Source: Sphingomonadaceae bacterium
GTDB taxonomy: Bacteria; Pseudomonadota; Alphaproteobacteria; Sphingomonadales; Sphingomonadaceae
Assembly (NCBI GenBank): GCA_947463325.1
Contig: CANHQT010000019.1
Location: 1 to 43,720, forward strand
Reading direction: 5' to 3'
Length of the DNA stretch: 43,720 nucleotides
The position numbers and the translations under genes were made by a program. The notes below the pieces were generated by a model. The model worked only from the letters and a program-made list of their open reading frames with translations, had not been told where the DNA came from and made no database searches. This document shows positions 24,822-34,959 of this stretch, piece by piece; position 1 is the stretch's first letter, and each line of letters begins with the position of its first letter.

Positions 24822-26639
24822 TCAACGCCGGCCAAACAGTTTTTCAATATCGCCATGACCCAGTTTCACCCAAGTCGGGCGACCATGGTTGCACTGGCCG
24901 GAATGGGGCGTTGCCTCCATCTCGCGCAGCAGCGCGTTCATTTCGGCGACGCTCAATGTCCGCCCTGCCCTCACGCTGCCGTGGCAGGCCATGGTCGCGG
25001 CGACATGATCGATGCGCTCGGGCAGGCTCAGGGGCGCATCATGTGCGGCGAGATCATCGGCAATGTCAGTGAGAAGCCGGATGGCATCGACCTGACCCAG
25101 CGGCGCAGGCGTTGCGCGCACCAGAATGGCCGCGGGTCCGAAACGCTCAATCTCCAGGCCGAAAGCGGCCAATTCCGCGGCGCGCGCTTCAAGCCGGTCA
25201 CAGGCCGGCTCATCGAGTTCGACGACATCGGGGAGGAGGAGGCGCTGAGAGGCTACACCCCCCTCACCCACGCCCGCCCGTATGCGTTCGAGCACCAGCC
25301 GTTCATGCGCGGCATGCTGATCGACGAGAACGAGGCCATCAGCTGCCTCTGCCACAATATAGGTCGCTGCAACCTGCCCACGCGCGACACCGAGCGGGGC
25401 TTCGGCTGGGACAGCGATAGCGGCGGGCTCTGCACGCGCAGAAGGCGGCGCAAAAGCCGCGAAACCATCGAAACGGCGGGACGCATCCTGGATATATGCT
25501 CCTGCGCTGCCTTCCATCCCGCTCAGGCGAAAGCCGGATTCCCCTGCCGGCAACAGATCCTGCCTTTCACCGGGATACGGATATTCCGGAGCCGGATTCT
25601 CACCCTCCCGCTGCCACAGGCGCATTGCTGCATCATTGGCGGGCTGGGCGCTGCGCTGGCTGGCGCTATCTATGGCGCGACGCAGGCCGGAGACGATCAG
25701 GCCACGCACCAGCTGCGGGTCGCGAAAGCGGACTTCCGTCTTGGCCGGATGGACGTTGACGTCGACCAGTTCGGGCGGGACATCGAGGAACAGCGCCACG
25801 ACAGCATGCCGATCCCGCGCCATCAGGTCGGCATAGGCTCCACGCACAGCCCCTGCGAGCAACCGGTCCTTCACCGGCCGGCCATTGACGAACAGATATT
25901 GATGATCGGCGGTACCGCGGTGAAATGTCGGCAGTCCGGCAATGCCGCCGAGCCGCACACCTTCGCGTTCAAAGTCGATGGCGATGCTGTTGGCAATCAG
26001 CGCCCGGTCGGTCAGCGCCGCGACCCGCGCCGGACCGTCTTGCCCCGGCGGCACGGCGATCACCTGCCGCCCGTCATGTTCCAGCGCAAAGCCGATGTCC
26101 GGACGCGCCATGGAAAGACGGCGCACGACATCGAGGCAGGCGGCATATTCGCTGCGGGCAGAGCGCAGGAACTTGCGCCGCGCCGGAACGGCTTCGAACA
26201 GCCCGGACACTGTGACCCGCGACCCCGGAGGTATCGCCGCCGGCTCGACAGCGCCAATCCGGCCATTGTCGACTGTGATCGCCCAACCATCCGCCGCTGC
26301 AACACGGCTTTCGAAACGGACGCGCGCGACACTGGCAATGGAGGGCAAAGCCTCGCCCCGGAAACCCAGCGTCATCACCCGCTCGATCGCCTCATCCGGC
26401 AGCTTTGACGTGGCGTGCCGCTCAAAGGCCAGCGACAGTTGGTCGCGCGGGATGCCGCAACCATCGTCGGTAACGACGATGCCGGAGATGCCTCCTTCGG
26501 AGAGGGCGACCGAAATCCGCGATGCACCTGCATCGATTGCGTTCTCAATCAATTCCTTGAGCGCGCTGGCGGGCCGTTCGACAACTTCGCCCGCAGCGAT
26601 GCGATTCACCAGATTTTCGGGTAGCCGCCGTATTGACAT
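24822..26639 (-). CDS. mutL: DNA mismatch repair protein MutL
   Basis: Links mismatch recognition by MutS to strand removal. The 605 residues show the GHKL ATPase motifs (ELIENAIDAGASR, DDGCGIPRDQ, TLGFRGEALPSIASVA), a linker near 310-410, and the C-terminal dimerisation domain. That domain contains DQHAAHERLVLE, which fits the DQHA(x)2E(x)4E metal-binding motif. The protein is therefore an endonuclease-type MutL, unlike that of E. coli. AGGAGG precedes the ATG. It is divergent from mreB across 195 bp and is followed by the DsbA-like gene. Confidence 0.96.
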   Translation of the reverse strand: MSIRRLPENLVNRIAAGEVVERPASALKELIENAIDAGASRISVALSEGGISGIVVTDDGCGIPRDQLSLAFERHATSKLPDEAIERVMTLGFRGEALPSIASVARVRFESRVAAADGWAITVDNGRIGAVEPAAIPPGSRVTVSGLFEAVPARRKFLRSARSEYAACLDVVRRLSMARPDIGFALEHDGRQVIAVPPGQDGPARVAALTDRALIANSIAIDFEREGVRLGGIAGLPTFHRGTADHQYLFVNGRPVKDRLLAGAVRGAYADLMARDRHAVVALFLDVPPELVDVNVHPAKTEVRFRDPQLVRGLIVSGLRRAIDSASQRSAQPANDAAMRLWQREGENPAPEYPYPGERQDLLPAGESGFRLSGMEGSAGAYIQDASRRFDGFAAFAPPSARAEPAAIAVPAEAPLGVARGQVAATYIVAEAADGLVLVDQHAAHERLVLERIRAGVGEGGVASQRLLLPDVVELDEPACDRLEARAAELAAFGLEIERFGPAAILVRATPAPLGQVDAIRLLTDIADDLAAHDAPLSLPERIDHVAATMACHGSVRAGRTLSVAEMNALLREMEATPHSGQCNHGRPTWVKLGHGDIEKLFGRR

Positions 26640-26774
26640 GGACAGCCTCCTAGCGCAGTCGCGAGGCTACTGCGACCCGTTCCCCTCGGTATTTTCTGCA
26701 GTCCGCCAGCCATCTCGAAAAAGGGCTGTGATGCGGGCGCCAGAAGCCTTTATTCTCGTGGGGTGCGGGGCTAA

Positions 26775-27881
<1,107 letters not shown>

Positions 27882-27898
27882 GGCTCGGAGGATCGCCG

Positions 27899-28798
27899 AT
27901 GGCGCCGCCGCAAGCCGGACGCCACAATTATGCGAGGCGCGCACAATATGGCGCATTCGCCGGCTATGTAGCCGCACTGACAGGCATTATTGCCGGTCTG
28001 CTGATGGCGCTTGCCTGGGCGGTTGATCCGGTTGGATTTGGCAATCTGCGGCTAGTTGTGGCGGAGGCTGTTGCGCCGGCGGGCCGGGCGATCAACTGGG
28101 CCGGTGGCGGTATCGGGGGCATTCCCCAGAGCATCGGCAACTGGTGGAACGCAGGATCACAGAATAGCGAACTTAAGGCGCAAGTGGCAGCACAGCGGCG
28201 GGAGATTGTGCGCGCCCGCTCTCTTGAGGCTGAAAACCGGGAACTGCGCCGATTGCTCGGCATCGCGCGCGGTGAAGTGCGCCCGATTGCAACTGCCACG
28301 ATCCTCTCATCCTCCGCGAGCAGCGTCCGGCGCTATGTCATCATCGATGCCGGCCATTCAGACGGTGTACGCACCGGCCAGCCTATCCGCGCGGCAGACG
28401 GGCTTATCGGCCGCACACTTGAAGTGGGGCCAAGCGTCGCGCGCGTCCTGCTGATCACTGACCGGCGCAGCATCGTGCCTGCGCGACGCGCGAGCGATGG
28501 CCTCGCGCTTATCGTCAATGGGCGCGGGGATGACCTCCTCGACGTCCGCACGCTCCAGAATGCGACCGTGACGCTCAAGGTCGGGGATATCGTGATAGCC
28601 TCAGGCAGCGGTGGCCTATACCAGCCACGCACGCCGATCGGTCGGATCGTCCGGGTAACGCGGGATGGTGCACTGGCGATAGCCTTCGCCAGCCCCGGAT
28701 CGGCCAGCGCGGTGATCGTCGAGCCGCCTTCGGTCGGCGAAATCGTCGAACCACCGCTGACGCTCACCCCGGCCGCGAGCGGCGACGGCACCCAATGA
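27899..28798 (+). CDS. mreC: Rod shape-determining protein MreC
   Basis: A bitopic inner-membrane protein that links MreB to PBP2 in the periplasm. The 299 residues have a short cytoplasmic start, one span near residues 20-42 (YVAALTGIIAGLLMALAWAV), a periplasmic coiled coil (ELKAQVAAQRREIVRARSLE) near residues 88-118, and the two beta domains typical of MreC (VRRYVIIDAGHSDGVRTGQP, GLIGRTLEVGPSVARVLLI, GSGGLYQPRTPIGRI). GGAGGA precedes the ATG. Its stop overlaps the mreD start (ATGA). Confidence 0.95.
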   Translation: MAPPQAGRHNYARRAQYGAFAGYVAALTGIIAGLLMALAWAVDPVGFGNLRLVVAEAVAPAGRAINWAGGGIGGIPQSIGNWWNAGSQNSELKAQVAAQRREIVRARSLEAENRELRRLLGIARGEVRPIATATILSSSASSVRRYVIIDAGHSDGVRTGQPIRAADGLIGRTLEVGPSVARVLLITDRRSIVPARRASDGLALIVNGRGDDLLDVRTLQNATVTLKVGDIVIASGSGGLYQPRTPIGRIVRVTRDGALAIAFASPGSASAVIVEPPSVGEIVEPPLTLTPAASGDGTQ

Positions 28799-29307
28799 AC
28801 GGGCCGATCCACGATGTCCGGCCCGAACGGACGCCGATCCGTTTTGCGGCAGCCCCCATTGCATCAGTGATGCTCGCATCGGCTGTGCCGCTGTTGCCTT
28901 TCGCAGCCAATGCGCCTCTGCTCCCGCCTCTCGGTTTCCTGTTGTTCATCGCTTGGCGCATGCTCCGTTCCGATCTGTGGCCCGTGTGGATCGGCCTGCC
29001 GCTCGGCGCGTGGGATGATCTTGCCTCGGGCCAGCCGATCGGCAGCGCCATGGCGCTGTGGACAATCGTCATGCTGGCGATGGATGCCCTCGATCGCCGT
29101 CTGGTTTGGCGTGATCACTGGATCGACTGGGTGGTTGGCGGAACAGCATTGCTGTTCGTTCTGATCGTTGGGGCGCTGCTCGCTCATGCAGGCAGTCTCG
29201 CCGATGCAATTGTGCTGGTTGGCCCGCAATTCCTGTGGTCGCTGTTCCTCCTGCCCGCTGCGATGCTGATCGTGGCGCGGCTTGACCGCTGGCGGCTCAC
29301 GCGATGA
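28795..29307 (+). CDS. mreD: Rod shape-determining protein MreD
   Basis: A small polytopic inner-membrane protein of the elongation complex. The 170 residues contain about five hydrophobic spans, including SVMLASAVPLLPFAANAPLL, FLLFIAWRMLRSDLWPVWIG, GTALLFVLIVGALLAHAG and FLWSLFLLPAAMLIVARL. GLPLGAWDDLASGQPIGSAM matches the conserved MreD loop (G.x.D). The identity rests on weak sequence signature but strong position, sandwiched between mreC and mrdA with four-base overlaps on both sides. Confidence 0.9.
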   Translation: MNGPIHDVRPERTPIRFAAAPIASVMLASAVPLLPFAANAPLLPPLGFLLFIAWRMLRSDLWPVWIGLPLGAWDDLASGQPIGSAMALWTIVMLAMDALDRRLVWRDHWIDWVVGGTALLFVLIVGALLAHAGSLADAIVLVGPQFLWSLFLLPAAMLIVARLDRWRLTR

Positions 29308-31268
29308 AAATGCCCTGGCGCAAGGCGCGGCCGAGCCAGCCGGTACCGCTGATCACAGAAGGCATGCAGCGCATGACCTTTAACCGGCGGGCACTGTTCA
29401 TCACCGGGGCACAAACCGCTTTGGGCGCGGTTCTGGTCGGGCGCATGGCCTATATCTCGGTGGTCGACAATGAACGCTACAAGCTTCTGTCCGAAAGCAA
29501 CCGGGTCAACCTGACGCTCATCCCGCCGCGGCGCGGATGGATCGTTGACCGTTATGGCAAGGCGCTCGCGGACAATCGCGTTGCCCTTCGCGTAGACATC
29601 ATTCCCGACCGCCTGAGAGACCGGCCGCGAGTCATCGCCCGCCTCGCGAGCTTGCTCTCGCTCGACGCGGACGCCCTTGATCGCCTCAACCGTGATCTCG
29701 ACTCTGGCGGTGGCGCCCAGCCTATCGAGGTCGCATCAGATCTCAGCGAGGAGGCCTTTGCCGCCGTTTCGGTCAATCTGCCCGAATTGCCTGGCATCGC
29801 GCCGACCCGCGGTTTCGTGCGCAACTATCCTGCGGGCCCCTCGGTCGCCCACCTGATCGGCTATGTCGGCGCGGCCAGCGCAGAGGAGTATCAGGCAAGC
29901 CGCGATCCGTTGATGCTGACGCCGGGTTTCAAGGTCGGAAAAGACGGGTTCGAAAAGGATTTCGACGCGTCGCTGCGTGGGCGGCCCGGCGCGCGCCGGG
30001 CGGAGGTGACTGCTCGCGGACAGTTGGTACGGGAACTCAGCACCCAGCCCGATGTGCCCGGCGAAGCGCTGCAGCTGACCATCGATGCCGATTTGCAGGA
30101 TTATGCGGCGCGGCGCCTCGGCCTCGAATCCGGAGCGATGGTGGTCATCGATTGCCGCACCGGCGGCATATTGGCTCAGGTTTCCATGCCTGCCTTTGAT
30201 CCCAACAGCTTTACCGACGGGATCGGGCGGCTCGAATGGAAGATGCTGAACGAGGACGAGCGTATTCCGCTGCTCAACAAGGCAGTGCGCGGCCTCTATC
30301 CGCCAGGGTCGACCTTGAAGCCGATGGTGGCCATCGCCCTGCAGGCGCAAGGGGTGGACCCCGAAGAACGGGTCAGCTGCCCTGGCGGTTACCGTCTGGG
30401 CAACCGGCTGTTCCGTTGTCTCGGTGTGCATGGCCCGGTCAACATGGCGGAGGCGATCGAAAAGAGCTGTAATACCTATTTCTACGCGATGGGCCGTCGG
30501 GTCGGGTTCGATGCCATCGCACCGGTCGCCAAGGCGCTGGGGCTGGGACAGGAATTTGACATCCCCGGTACCAACCAGCGGTATGGCACCATTCCAGACA
30601 GCGCCTGGAAGCGGCGGCGCTTCAATCAGGAATGGACACAGTCTGACACGCTCAATGCCACCATCGGGCAAGGCTATGTCTCGGTGAACCCGCTTCAGCT
30701 GGCGGTGATGACGGCCCGGATGGCCAGTGGCCGCAATCTCATCCCGCAACTTGAGCTTGGCCGTGCGACAGCCGAAGCTGACCCTCTACCCTTTCCGGTC
30801 GAGCATCTCGATGCCGTCCGGCTCGGCATGGATATGGTGGTCAATGCCAATGGCACTGCGGTGCGCAGTAGGCTCGATGTTCCGAATGTGAAGCTGGCCG
30901 GCAAGACCGGCACTGCCCAGGTGCGCGCGCTCGATGCCACGCGCGGCAGGGGCGGCAGCTGGCGGTCACGCGATCATGGTCTCTTCATCTGCTATGCGCC
31001 GGTCGAAAACCCGACCTACGCGGCCGCCGTGATTATCGAACATGGCATGGGCGGCAGCCGGGCCGCGGCCCCGGTGGCCAAGGATGTCTTCACCTTCCTC
31101 TATGACCGCGAACAGGCACTGGCATCGCTCGCCGCGCTCGAGGCAGGCTGGGGCGGCACGCCCACCGAACGGCTCGCACGGCGCTATGCGGCAGTGAAAG
31201 CAGCATCGGACGGCGTCTCTTCCGCCCCTGTGCCACCGGCTGATCCGACGGCGGAGGACCAGCAGTGA
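29304..31268 (+). CDS. mrdA: Penicillin-binding protein 2 (peptidoglycan DD-transpeptidase)
   Basis: Cross-links new peptidoglycan during elongation, with RodA as glycosyltransferase partner. The 654-residue class B PBP has a cytoplasmic start, one span (ALFITGAQTALGAVLVGRM), and the pedestal domain with RRGWIVDRYGKALADN and RNYPAGPSVAHLIGYVG. The transpeptidase motifs are SxxK at Ser336-Lys339 (YPPGSTLKPM), SxN in KSCNTYFY, and KTGT at Lys534. The C-terminus is low-complexity and Pro/Ala-rich. The start overlaps mreD and the end overlaps rodA. Confidence 0.96.
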   Translation: MKMPWRKARPSQPVPLITEGMQRMTFNRRALFITGAQTALGAVLVGRMAYISVVDNERYKLLSESNRVNLTLIPPRRGWIVDRYGKALADNRVALRVDIIPDRLRDRPRVIARLASLLSLDADALDRLNRDLDSGGGAQPIEVASDLSEEAFAAVSVNLPELPGIAPTRGFVRNYPAGPSVAHLIGYVGAASAEEYQASRDPLMLTPGFKVGKDGFEKDFDASLRGRPGARRAEVTARGQLVRELSTQPDVPGEALQLTIDADLQDYAARRLGLESGAMVVIDCRTGGILAQVSMPAFDPNSFTDGIGRLEWKMLNEDERIPLLNKAVRGLYPPGSTLKPMVAIALQAQGVDPEERVSCPGGYRLGNRLFRCLGVHGPVNMAEAIEKSCNTYFYAMGRRVGFDAIAPVAKALGLGQEFDIPGTNQRYGTIPDSAWKRRRFNQEWTQSDTLNATIGQGYVSVNPLQLAVMTARMASGRNLIPQLELGRATAEADPLPFPVEHLDAVRLGMDMVVNANGTAVRSRLDVPNVKLAGKTGTAQVRALDATRGRGGSWRSRDHGLFICYAPVENPTYAAAVIIEHGMGGSRAAAPVAKDVFTFLYDREQALASLAALEAGWGGTPTERLARRYAAVKAASDGVSSAPVPPADPTAEDQQ

Positions 31269-32380
31269 GCCGCGCCCTCGTCCCCAGCCTCATCGCCAAC
31301 CTGCTGCCATGGCGGCTGATCGCAGTGCTTATCGCATTGGTGGGTTTCGGCGTCATCGTCCTCTATTCCTCCGCTGGAGGCAGCATGACGCCGTGGGCGG
31401 CGATGCATGGTGTGCGTTTCAGCATCCTCCTCGTGATGGCGATCGGCATCAGCTTTCTGCCGGAAACATGGCTGCGCCCGTTGCTCATCCCCGCCTACAT
31501 CACGGTGCTGATCGGCCTCATCGGGGTGGAGTTACTCGGTTTCGTTGGTGGCGGCAGCCAACGCTGGCTCGACCTCGGCGTCATGCGGCTGCAGCCGTCT
31601 GAGCTCATGAAGCCAGCTGTCGTGCTTTTGCTCGCCCATTTCTATGCGATGCTGCCGCCGGGCCATTTGCGCAGCTGGCAGGCGCTATGGCCTGCGCTGG
31701 TGGTGATCGGGATCCCGGTTTCCTTTGTGTTGCTGCAACCGGATCTCGGCACCTCTGTCGCCATAGCGGTCGGGGGCCTGACCGTCATGTTCCTTGCCGG
31801 TCTGCCGATGCGGCTGTTCATCGGTGCGGGACTGGCCGGGCTGGCGGCTCTGCCCGTCTTCTATTCCATGCTCCACGATTATCAGCGCAATCGCGTGCTT
31901 GTTTTCCTCAATCCGGAACTGGACCCGCTCGGCGCTGGCTATCACATCAGCCAGTCGAAGATCGCGATCGGTTCAGGCGGGATTTTCGGCAAAGGCTTCC
32001 TCAACGGATCGCAAAGCCACCTCGACTATCTTCCCGAAGGGCACACCGATTTCATCTTCTCCACGATGGCGGAGGAATGGGGCCTGATCGGCGGCATTTT
32101 CGTGATCGGGGCGTTCGTGATGATCCTGCGCTGGGGCTATCGCGTCGCGATGCGCAGCCCCAGCCGTTTCGGGCGGCTGGCAGCCGGCGGCCTTACCACC
32201 ACCATCTTCTTCTATTTCGCGATCAACCTGCTCATGGTCATGGGCATGGCACCGGCCAAGGGCATCCCCCTGCCCTTCATGAGCCATGGCGGCTCATCAA
32301 TGCTCACGGTGATGATCTGCATCGGATTCCTGATAGGCATTGACCGCGAAACCAAAGCGAGCGGCCGCAGTCCCTATTGA
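31265..32380 (+). CDS. rodA: Rod shape-determining protein RodA (SEDS glycosyltransferase)
   Basis: A SEDS-family polymerase that makes glycan strands from lipid II in the elongasome. The 371 residues have about ten membrane spans and family marks such as GGSQRWLDLGVMRLQPSELM, LLQPDLGTSVAIAVGG, NPELDPLGAGYHISQSKIAI, GIFGKGFLNGSQSHLDYLPE and PFMSHGGSSML. Translation starts at GTG 31265, which overlaps the mrdA stop (GTGA). It is the last gene of the shape operon; the tRNA-Lys gene follows after about 108 bp. Confidence 0.96.
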   Translation: MSRALVPSLIANLLPWRLIAVLIALVGFGVIVLYSSAGGSMTPWAAMHGVRFSILLVMAIGISFLPETWLRPLLIPAYITVLIGLIGVELLGFVGGGSQRWLDLGVMRLQPSELMKPAVVLLLAHFYAMLPPGHLRSWQALWPALVVIGIPVSFVLLQPDLGTSVAIAVGGLTVMFLAGLPMRLFIGAGLAGLAALPVFYSMLHDYQRNRVLVFLNPELDPLGAGYHISQSKIAIGSGGIFGKGFLNGSQSHLDYLPEGHTDFIFSTMAEEWGLIGGIFVIGAFVMILRWGYRVAMRSPSRFGRLAAGGLTTTIFFYFAINLLMVMGMAPAKGIPLPFMSHGGSSMLTVMICIGFLIGIDRETKASGRSPY

Positions 32381-32488
32381 ACCGCGCGACATGGGGCGCG
32401 AAAGCCTTGCGGTGGCAAACGACTCATGCTAGCGGCCCGCTCTCCCAGCGACCCCGGGCCACCAAAGCCCGCCTCGCCATGGTCATGG

Positions 32489-32564
<76 letters not shown>

Positions 32565-32776
32565 TTTTTAAATGACTTACCTGCCAGCAGAGACCGCAGC
32601 ATGGGGATCAATCCCTATCCAGCGCGCATCGCCCGGGCGCGCCATGTCATGGTGCAGGCCATATCGAACCCGTTGATCAGGGGATTTACGAAGGGCGCAG
32701 ATCGGGCGCGCGGACCACAATGGTGCCTGCTTGTTCGCTAAGCCGATGATGGCGAGGCGATTTGGAGGCTATGGTC
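32565..32776 (+). other. Gap after tRNA-Lys without convincing gene
   Basis: A short TTTTTA right after the tRNA may help end its transcript. An open frame at 32601-32741 (46 codons, starting ATGGGGATC) has no ribosome site and no recognisable content. The end of the gap holds TTGGAGG, the ribosome site of the CBS gene. Confidence 0.4.
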
Positions 32777-33199
32777 ATGGTCAAAGTTCGTGAAGTGATG
32801 CACCCCAACGCCAGTTGGATCGAACCCGACACACCCTTGGCCGCTGTTGCAGCCCAAATGGATCAGGAAGACATCGGCGCGCTACCCGTGGGCGAGAATG
32901 ATCGCCTGATCGGGATGATCACGGACCGCGACATCGCGATCCGTGCCTTTGCGGACAATTCCGATCCTTTAAAGCGCACCGCACGCGATGTGATGAGCCA
33001 GCCCATCATCTTTTGCACCGCCAACGAAGACCTTGATGATGCGGTCCGGATCATGGAGCGCAAACAGGTCCGCAGGCTTCCCGTGATCGACGAAAATCGA
33101 AGGATGATCGGGATGCTCTCACTCGGCGATGTTGCCGCCCGGGCACCAGCCTCGCTGGCGGGTGAAACCCTGCGGGCCGTGTCAGCCCATCATCCCTGA
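32777..33199 (+). CDS. CBS-domain pair protein
   Basis: A 140-residue stand-alone CBS-pair (Bateman module) protein. The first repeat is VREVMHPNASWIEPDTPLAA through IGMITDRDIAIRAFA. The second is ARDVMSQPIIFCTANEDL through IGMLSLGDVAAR. Such modules bind adenine nucleotides or NAD and act as energy or redox sensors. ATG 32777 is chosen because TTGGAGG lies eight bases upstream; ATG 32771 would be too close. It opens a stress block with a host-attachment-family gene 35 bp later. Cytoplasmic; partner unknown. Confidence 0.88.
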   Translation: MVKVREVMHPNASWIEPDTPLAAVAAQMDQEDIGALPVGENDRLIGMITDRDIAIRAFADNSDPLKRTARDVMSQPIIFCTANEDLDDAVRIMERKQVRRLPVIDENRRMIGMLSLGDVAARAPASLAGETLRAVSAHHP

Positions 33200-33234
33200 C
33201 AAGGGCCTGCGGCATTGCATGACAAGGACTGGCC

Positions 33235-33672
33235 ATGATCCTACCCCACAATGTGGTCGTGCTGGTGGTCGATGGTGCGCGCATGATCTTGATGCGTAAC
33301 GATGGCGACGCCACCGACCCACAGCTGACGGTGATCGAGCATCGCGAATATCACCCCCTGCCCAACAGGGATTTGTTCACCGATGCGGCCGGAAGGGAGT
33401 TTTCCAGTTCTGGCTCTCACCATAACTCCTATGACAATGGCGATCCGCACGCTGCGCAAGAGCGCGCCTTCGTCACATCAGCCTTGGCGGTGCTTGCGGA
33501 CCGTATCGATGACGATGTGCCGGGCATCATTATTGCGGCCGATCCGGTTTCGCTCGGCCACCTGCGGGCTCATTACCCCACCAAGGTCGCGGCCAGATTG
33601 CTGGCCGAATTCGACAAGGACCTTACCGGAATGCCCGTGGAGGCAATGTGCCGCCGACTGCGCGAGTGGTGA
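33235..33672 (+). CDS. Host attachment family protein
   Basis: A 145-residue protein resembling the host_attach family (named after an Agrobacterium plant-attachment protein) and related to the baeRF (eRF1-like) superfamily. Visible marks are NVVVLVVDGARMILMRNDG at the start, a variable loop with HHNSYDNGDPHAAQERAF, and the conserved end IIIAADPVSLGHLRAHYP followed by VAARLLAEFDKDLTGMPVEAM. No signal peptide is present, so a direct surface role is doubtful. It follows the CBS gene and probably shares its stress regulation. Function unknown. Confidence 0.75.
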   Translation: MILPHNVVVLVVDGARMILMRNDGDATDPQLTVIEHREYHPLPNRDLFTDAAGREFSSSGSHHNSYDNGDPHAAQERAFVTSALAVLADRIDDDVPGIIIAADPVSLGHLRAHYPTKVAARLLAEFDKDLTGMPVEAMCRRLREW

Positions 33673-33757
33673 GCTGAAGGCTCCGCTTACGCCACGCTCG
33701 TCCGCCGTGGGCGAGGCGCAGGAATGGCAATATTCCGGGGACGATGATTGGCTGCGG

Positions 33758-34120
33758 TCATTGCACTGCCGCCTTACCTTCAAGGGCGATCTCGACCGCT
33801 TCCTCGATCTGGTTGAGCCGGAAGGGGCCATGGTAGCTGCTGGTCTGCGCCAGCTGCCGTGATGCCCGTACCGGATCGCCGCTGACCATCAGCACAGGAA
33901 TGGTTCCGTCAGCCGAAATGTTACGCGCCGCCCGCATCGCGCACCCAATCTCGATGTCGTCTCCGATCACAATGATATCGGGAGAGCGTTGCCGGGCCGC
34001 GACCATCGCTTGCCGTTCGGTCCAGGCGTGATCGAAGGTGCCAAAACCAAGCATCCCCAGATACTGGCGCACCGCGCGGCAGATTGCGATATTCTCGTTG
34101 ATGATGAGCGCGTGAGGCAT
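33758..34120 (-). CDS. Degenerate response-regulator receiver protein
   Basis: A 120-residue single-domain protein with receiver topology: ALIINENIAICRAVRQYLGM, then PDIIVIGDDIEIG, IPVLMVSGDPVRAS and GPFRLNQIEEAVEIAL. The acidic pocket is changed (Asp-Asp replaced by N-E-N) and the conserved Lys before Pro-Phe is replaced by Gly. A candidate phospho-Asp remains in IGDD. It may therefore be a pseudo-receiver that works without normal phosphorylation. ATG 34120 follows GGGAAG; the frame continues 18 codons upstream. It faces the kinase/FixJ pair at 35-37.5 kb across 839 bp and could be part of that circuit. Confidence 0.65.
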   Translation of the reverse strand: MPHALIINENIAICRAVRQYLGMLGFGTFDHAWTERQAMVAARQRSPDIIVIGDDIEIGCAMRAARNISADGTIPVLMVSGDPVRASRQLAQTSSYHGPFRLNQIEEAVEIALEGKAAVQ

Positions 34121-34743
34121 GGTCGTCTTCCCGTCCCTGATTCCATTGCTGATGGCCGAACTTGCCTGCCGCACAGGATCAGCGCGCCTCGGAATTTCCC
34201 GGGTCTTGCCTGCATTGCATCATGGCCGCCGGGGTCGGATGCGTGCCCCCTGGCGCATGGATTTGGCCGGTGGGCGTCGATGCGCCACGCCATTAGGCAA
34301 TGGCGAAACCGCGGTACTCTGTCGCGCGGAGTTATCCTTAGGGAACATTACCGATAATCGAAGCTCGATAAGCGCGGTATTTCAGAACCGTCGGACAGGA
34401 GTAGCAGCTTCGTTTTGAACCGGATCGATAAGAGAAGGTTCTGGTCCAGAACTGCGCGATGATCGTTCGACCGTGGCTCGCGGGCGTTCCCAAAACGAGA
34501 TACCTTGCGTATCACGGGCCAGGGAACCCCGCGGGTTTCGTGACGCCTACCCCCCCTGCACCGCAGATCCGAAGCTTGGTCGTTTCCAAGGCACATAGCT
34601 GGGCCAATAGACGCAAGATCCGCAATCACGCGCCGGGCGCCATAGGCACGCGGATCATCGGCAGTCACAACCGGCTGACGCTGCGCCTTTTGCGAACAGA
34701 TCGACCCCTCAAATGCAACAGATTGTTAATAGCTGCCCCATAC

Positions 34744-34759
34744 CCCCGATATTACGGGG
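34744..34759. promoter_or_regulatory. Small hairpin in the kinase upstream region
   Basis: CCCCG and CGGGG flank the loop ATATTA in AT-rich DNA about 200 bp before the kinase gene. It could be a weak terminator for an upstream RNA or a protein-binding site; no T-run adjoins it directly. Confidence 0.3.
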
Positions 34760-34850
34760 AAATTCCCATTTTTAGCACAGTCGAAAGGCGAACAGTCGCA
34801 ACGCCTGCTCACTCATAACCCATTCATTTGAAAATATAATTTATCTCGAT

Positions 34851-34886
34851 TCCGTATAAAGGCCGAACACTCAGTATAATTACGGA
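34851..34886 (+). promoter_or_regulatory. Promoter-like TATAAT flanked by TCCGTA/TACGGA inverted repeat
   Basis: A perfect -10 box TATAAT is at 34875-34880. The -35 position holds no TTGACA but the left half of an inverted repeat, TCCGTA (34851-34856), whose partner TACGGA (34881-34886) abuts the -10 box. This layout suits an activator- or repressor-controlled promoter for the kinase-regulator pair about 75 bp downstream. The bound factor is unknown; the FixJ-type protein itself is a candidate. Confidence 0.4.
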
Positions 34887-34959
34887 TGCCGACAACAGAA
34901 ATGTCTGGCTCTCTGGTGGGTGTTCAGACATTCGTTAATGGAGCACTTCGGAGAGGGGA

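Larger units (their letters stand above)
34121..34959. other. 839-bp stretch without convincing gene; promoter region of the sensor kinase
   Basis: Open frames here (34459-34818 on +, 34348-34668 on -, 34119-34418 on +) have no ribosome sites, odd composition and no recognisable content. The last 240 bp are clearly more AT-rich than the surroundings and hold the hairpin at 34744-34759 and the palindrome-flanked TATAAT at 34851-34886. The stretch may be a decayed gene plus a complex promoter, or may encode an untranslated RNA; I cannot decide. Confidence 0.5.

Noticed and set aside
24855-26408. 517-codon open frame on the + strand antisense to mutL
   Set aside because: MutL motifs are complete on the other strand; this frame has no ribosome site or recognisable content.
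32601-32741. 46-codon open frame just after tRNA-Lys
   Set aside because: Lacks a ribosome site and any recognisable feature; length is compatible with chance in GC-rich DNA.
34339-34365. GGAAC box considered as an extracytoplasmic (EcfG-type) stress promoter
   Set aside because: No GTT-type -10 element at 16-17 bp spacing downstream, so the general stress sigma signature is not met.
34348-34668. 106-codon open frame on the - strand in the same gap
   Set aside because: No ribosome site or recognisable motif; could be a remnant of something, but nothing supports a call.
34459-34818. 119-codon open frame in the gap before the kinase
   Set aside because: No ribosome site, biased toward Arg/Pro, no family pattern, and it runs into AT-rich promoter DNA.
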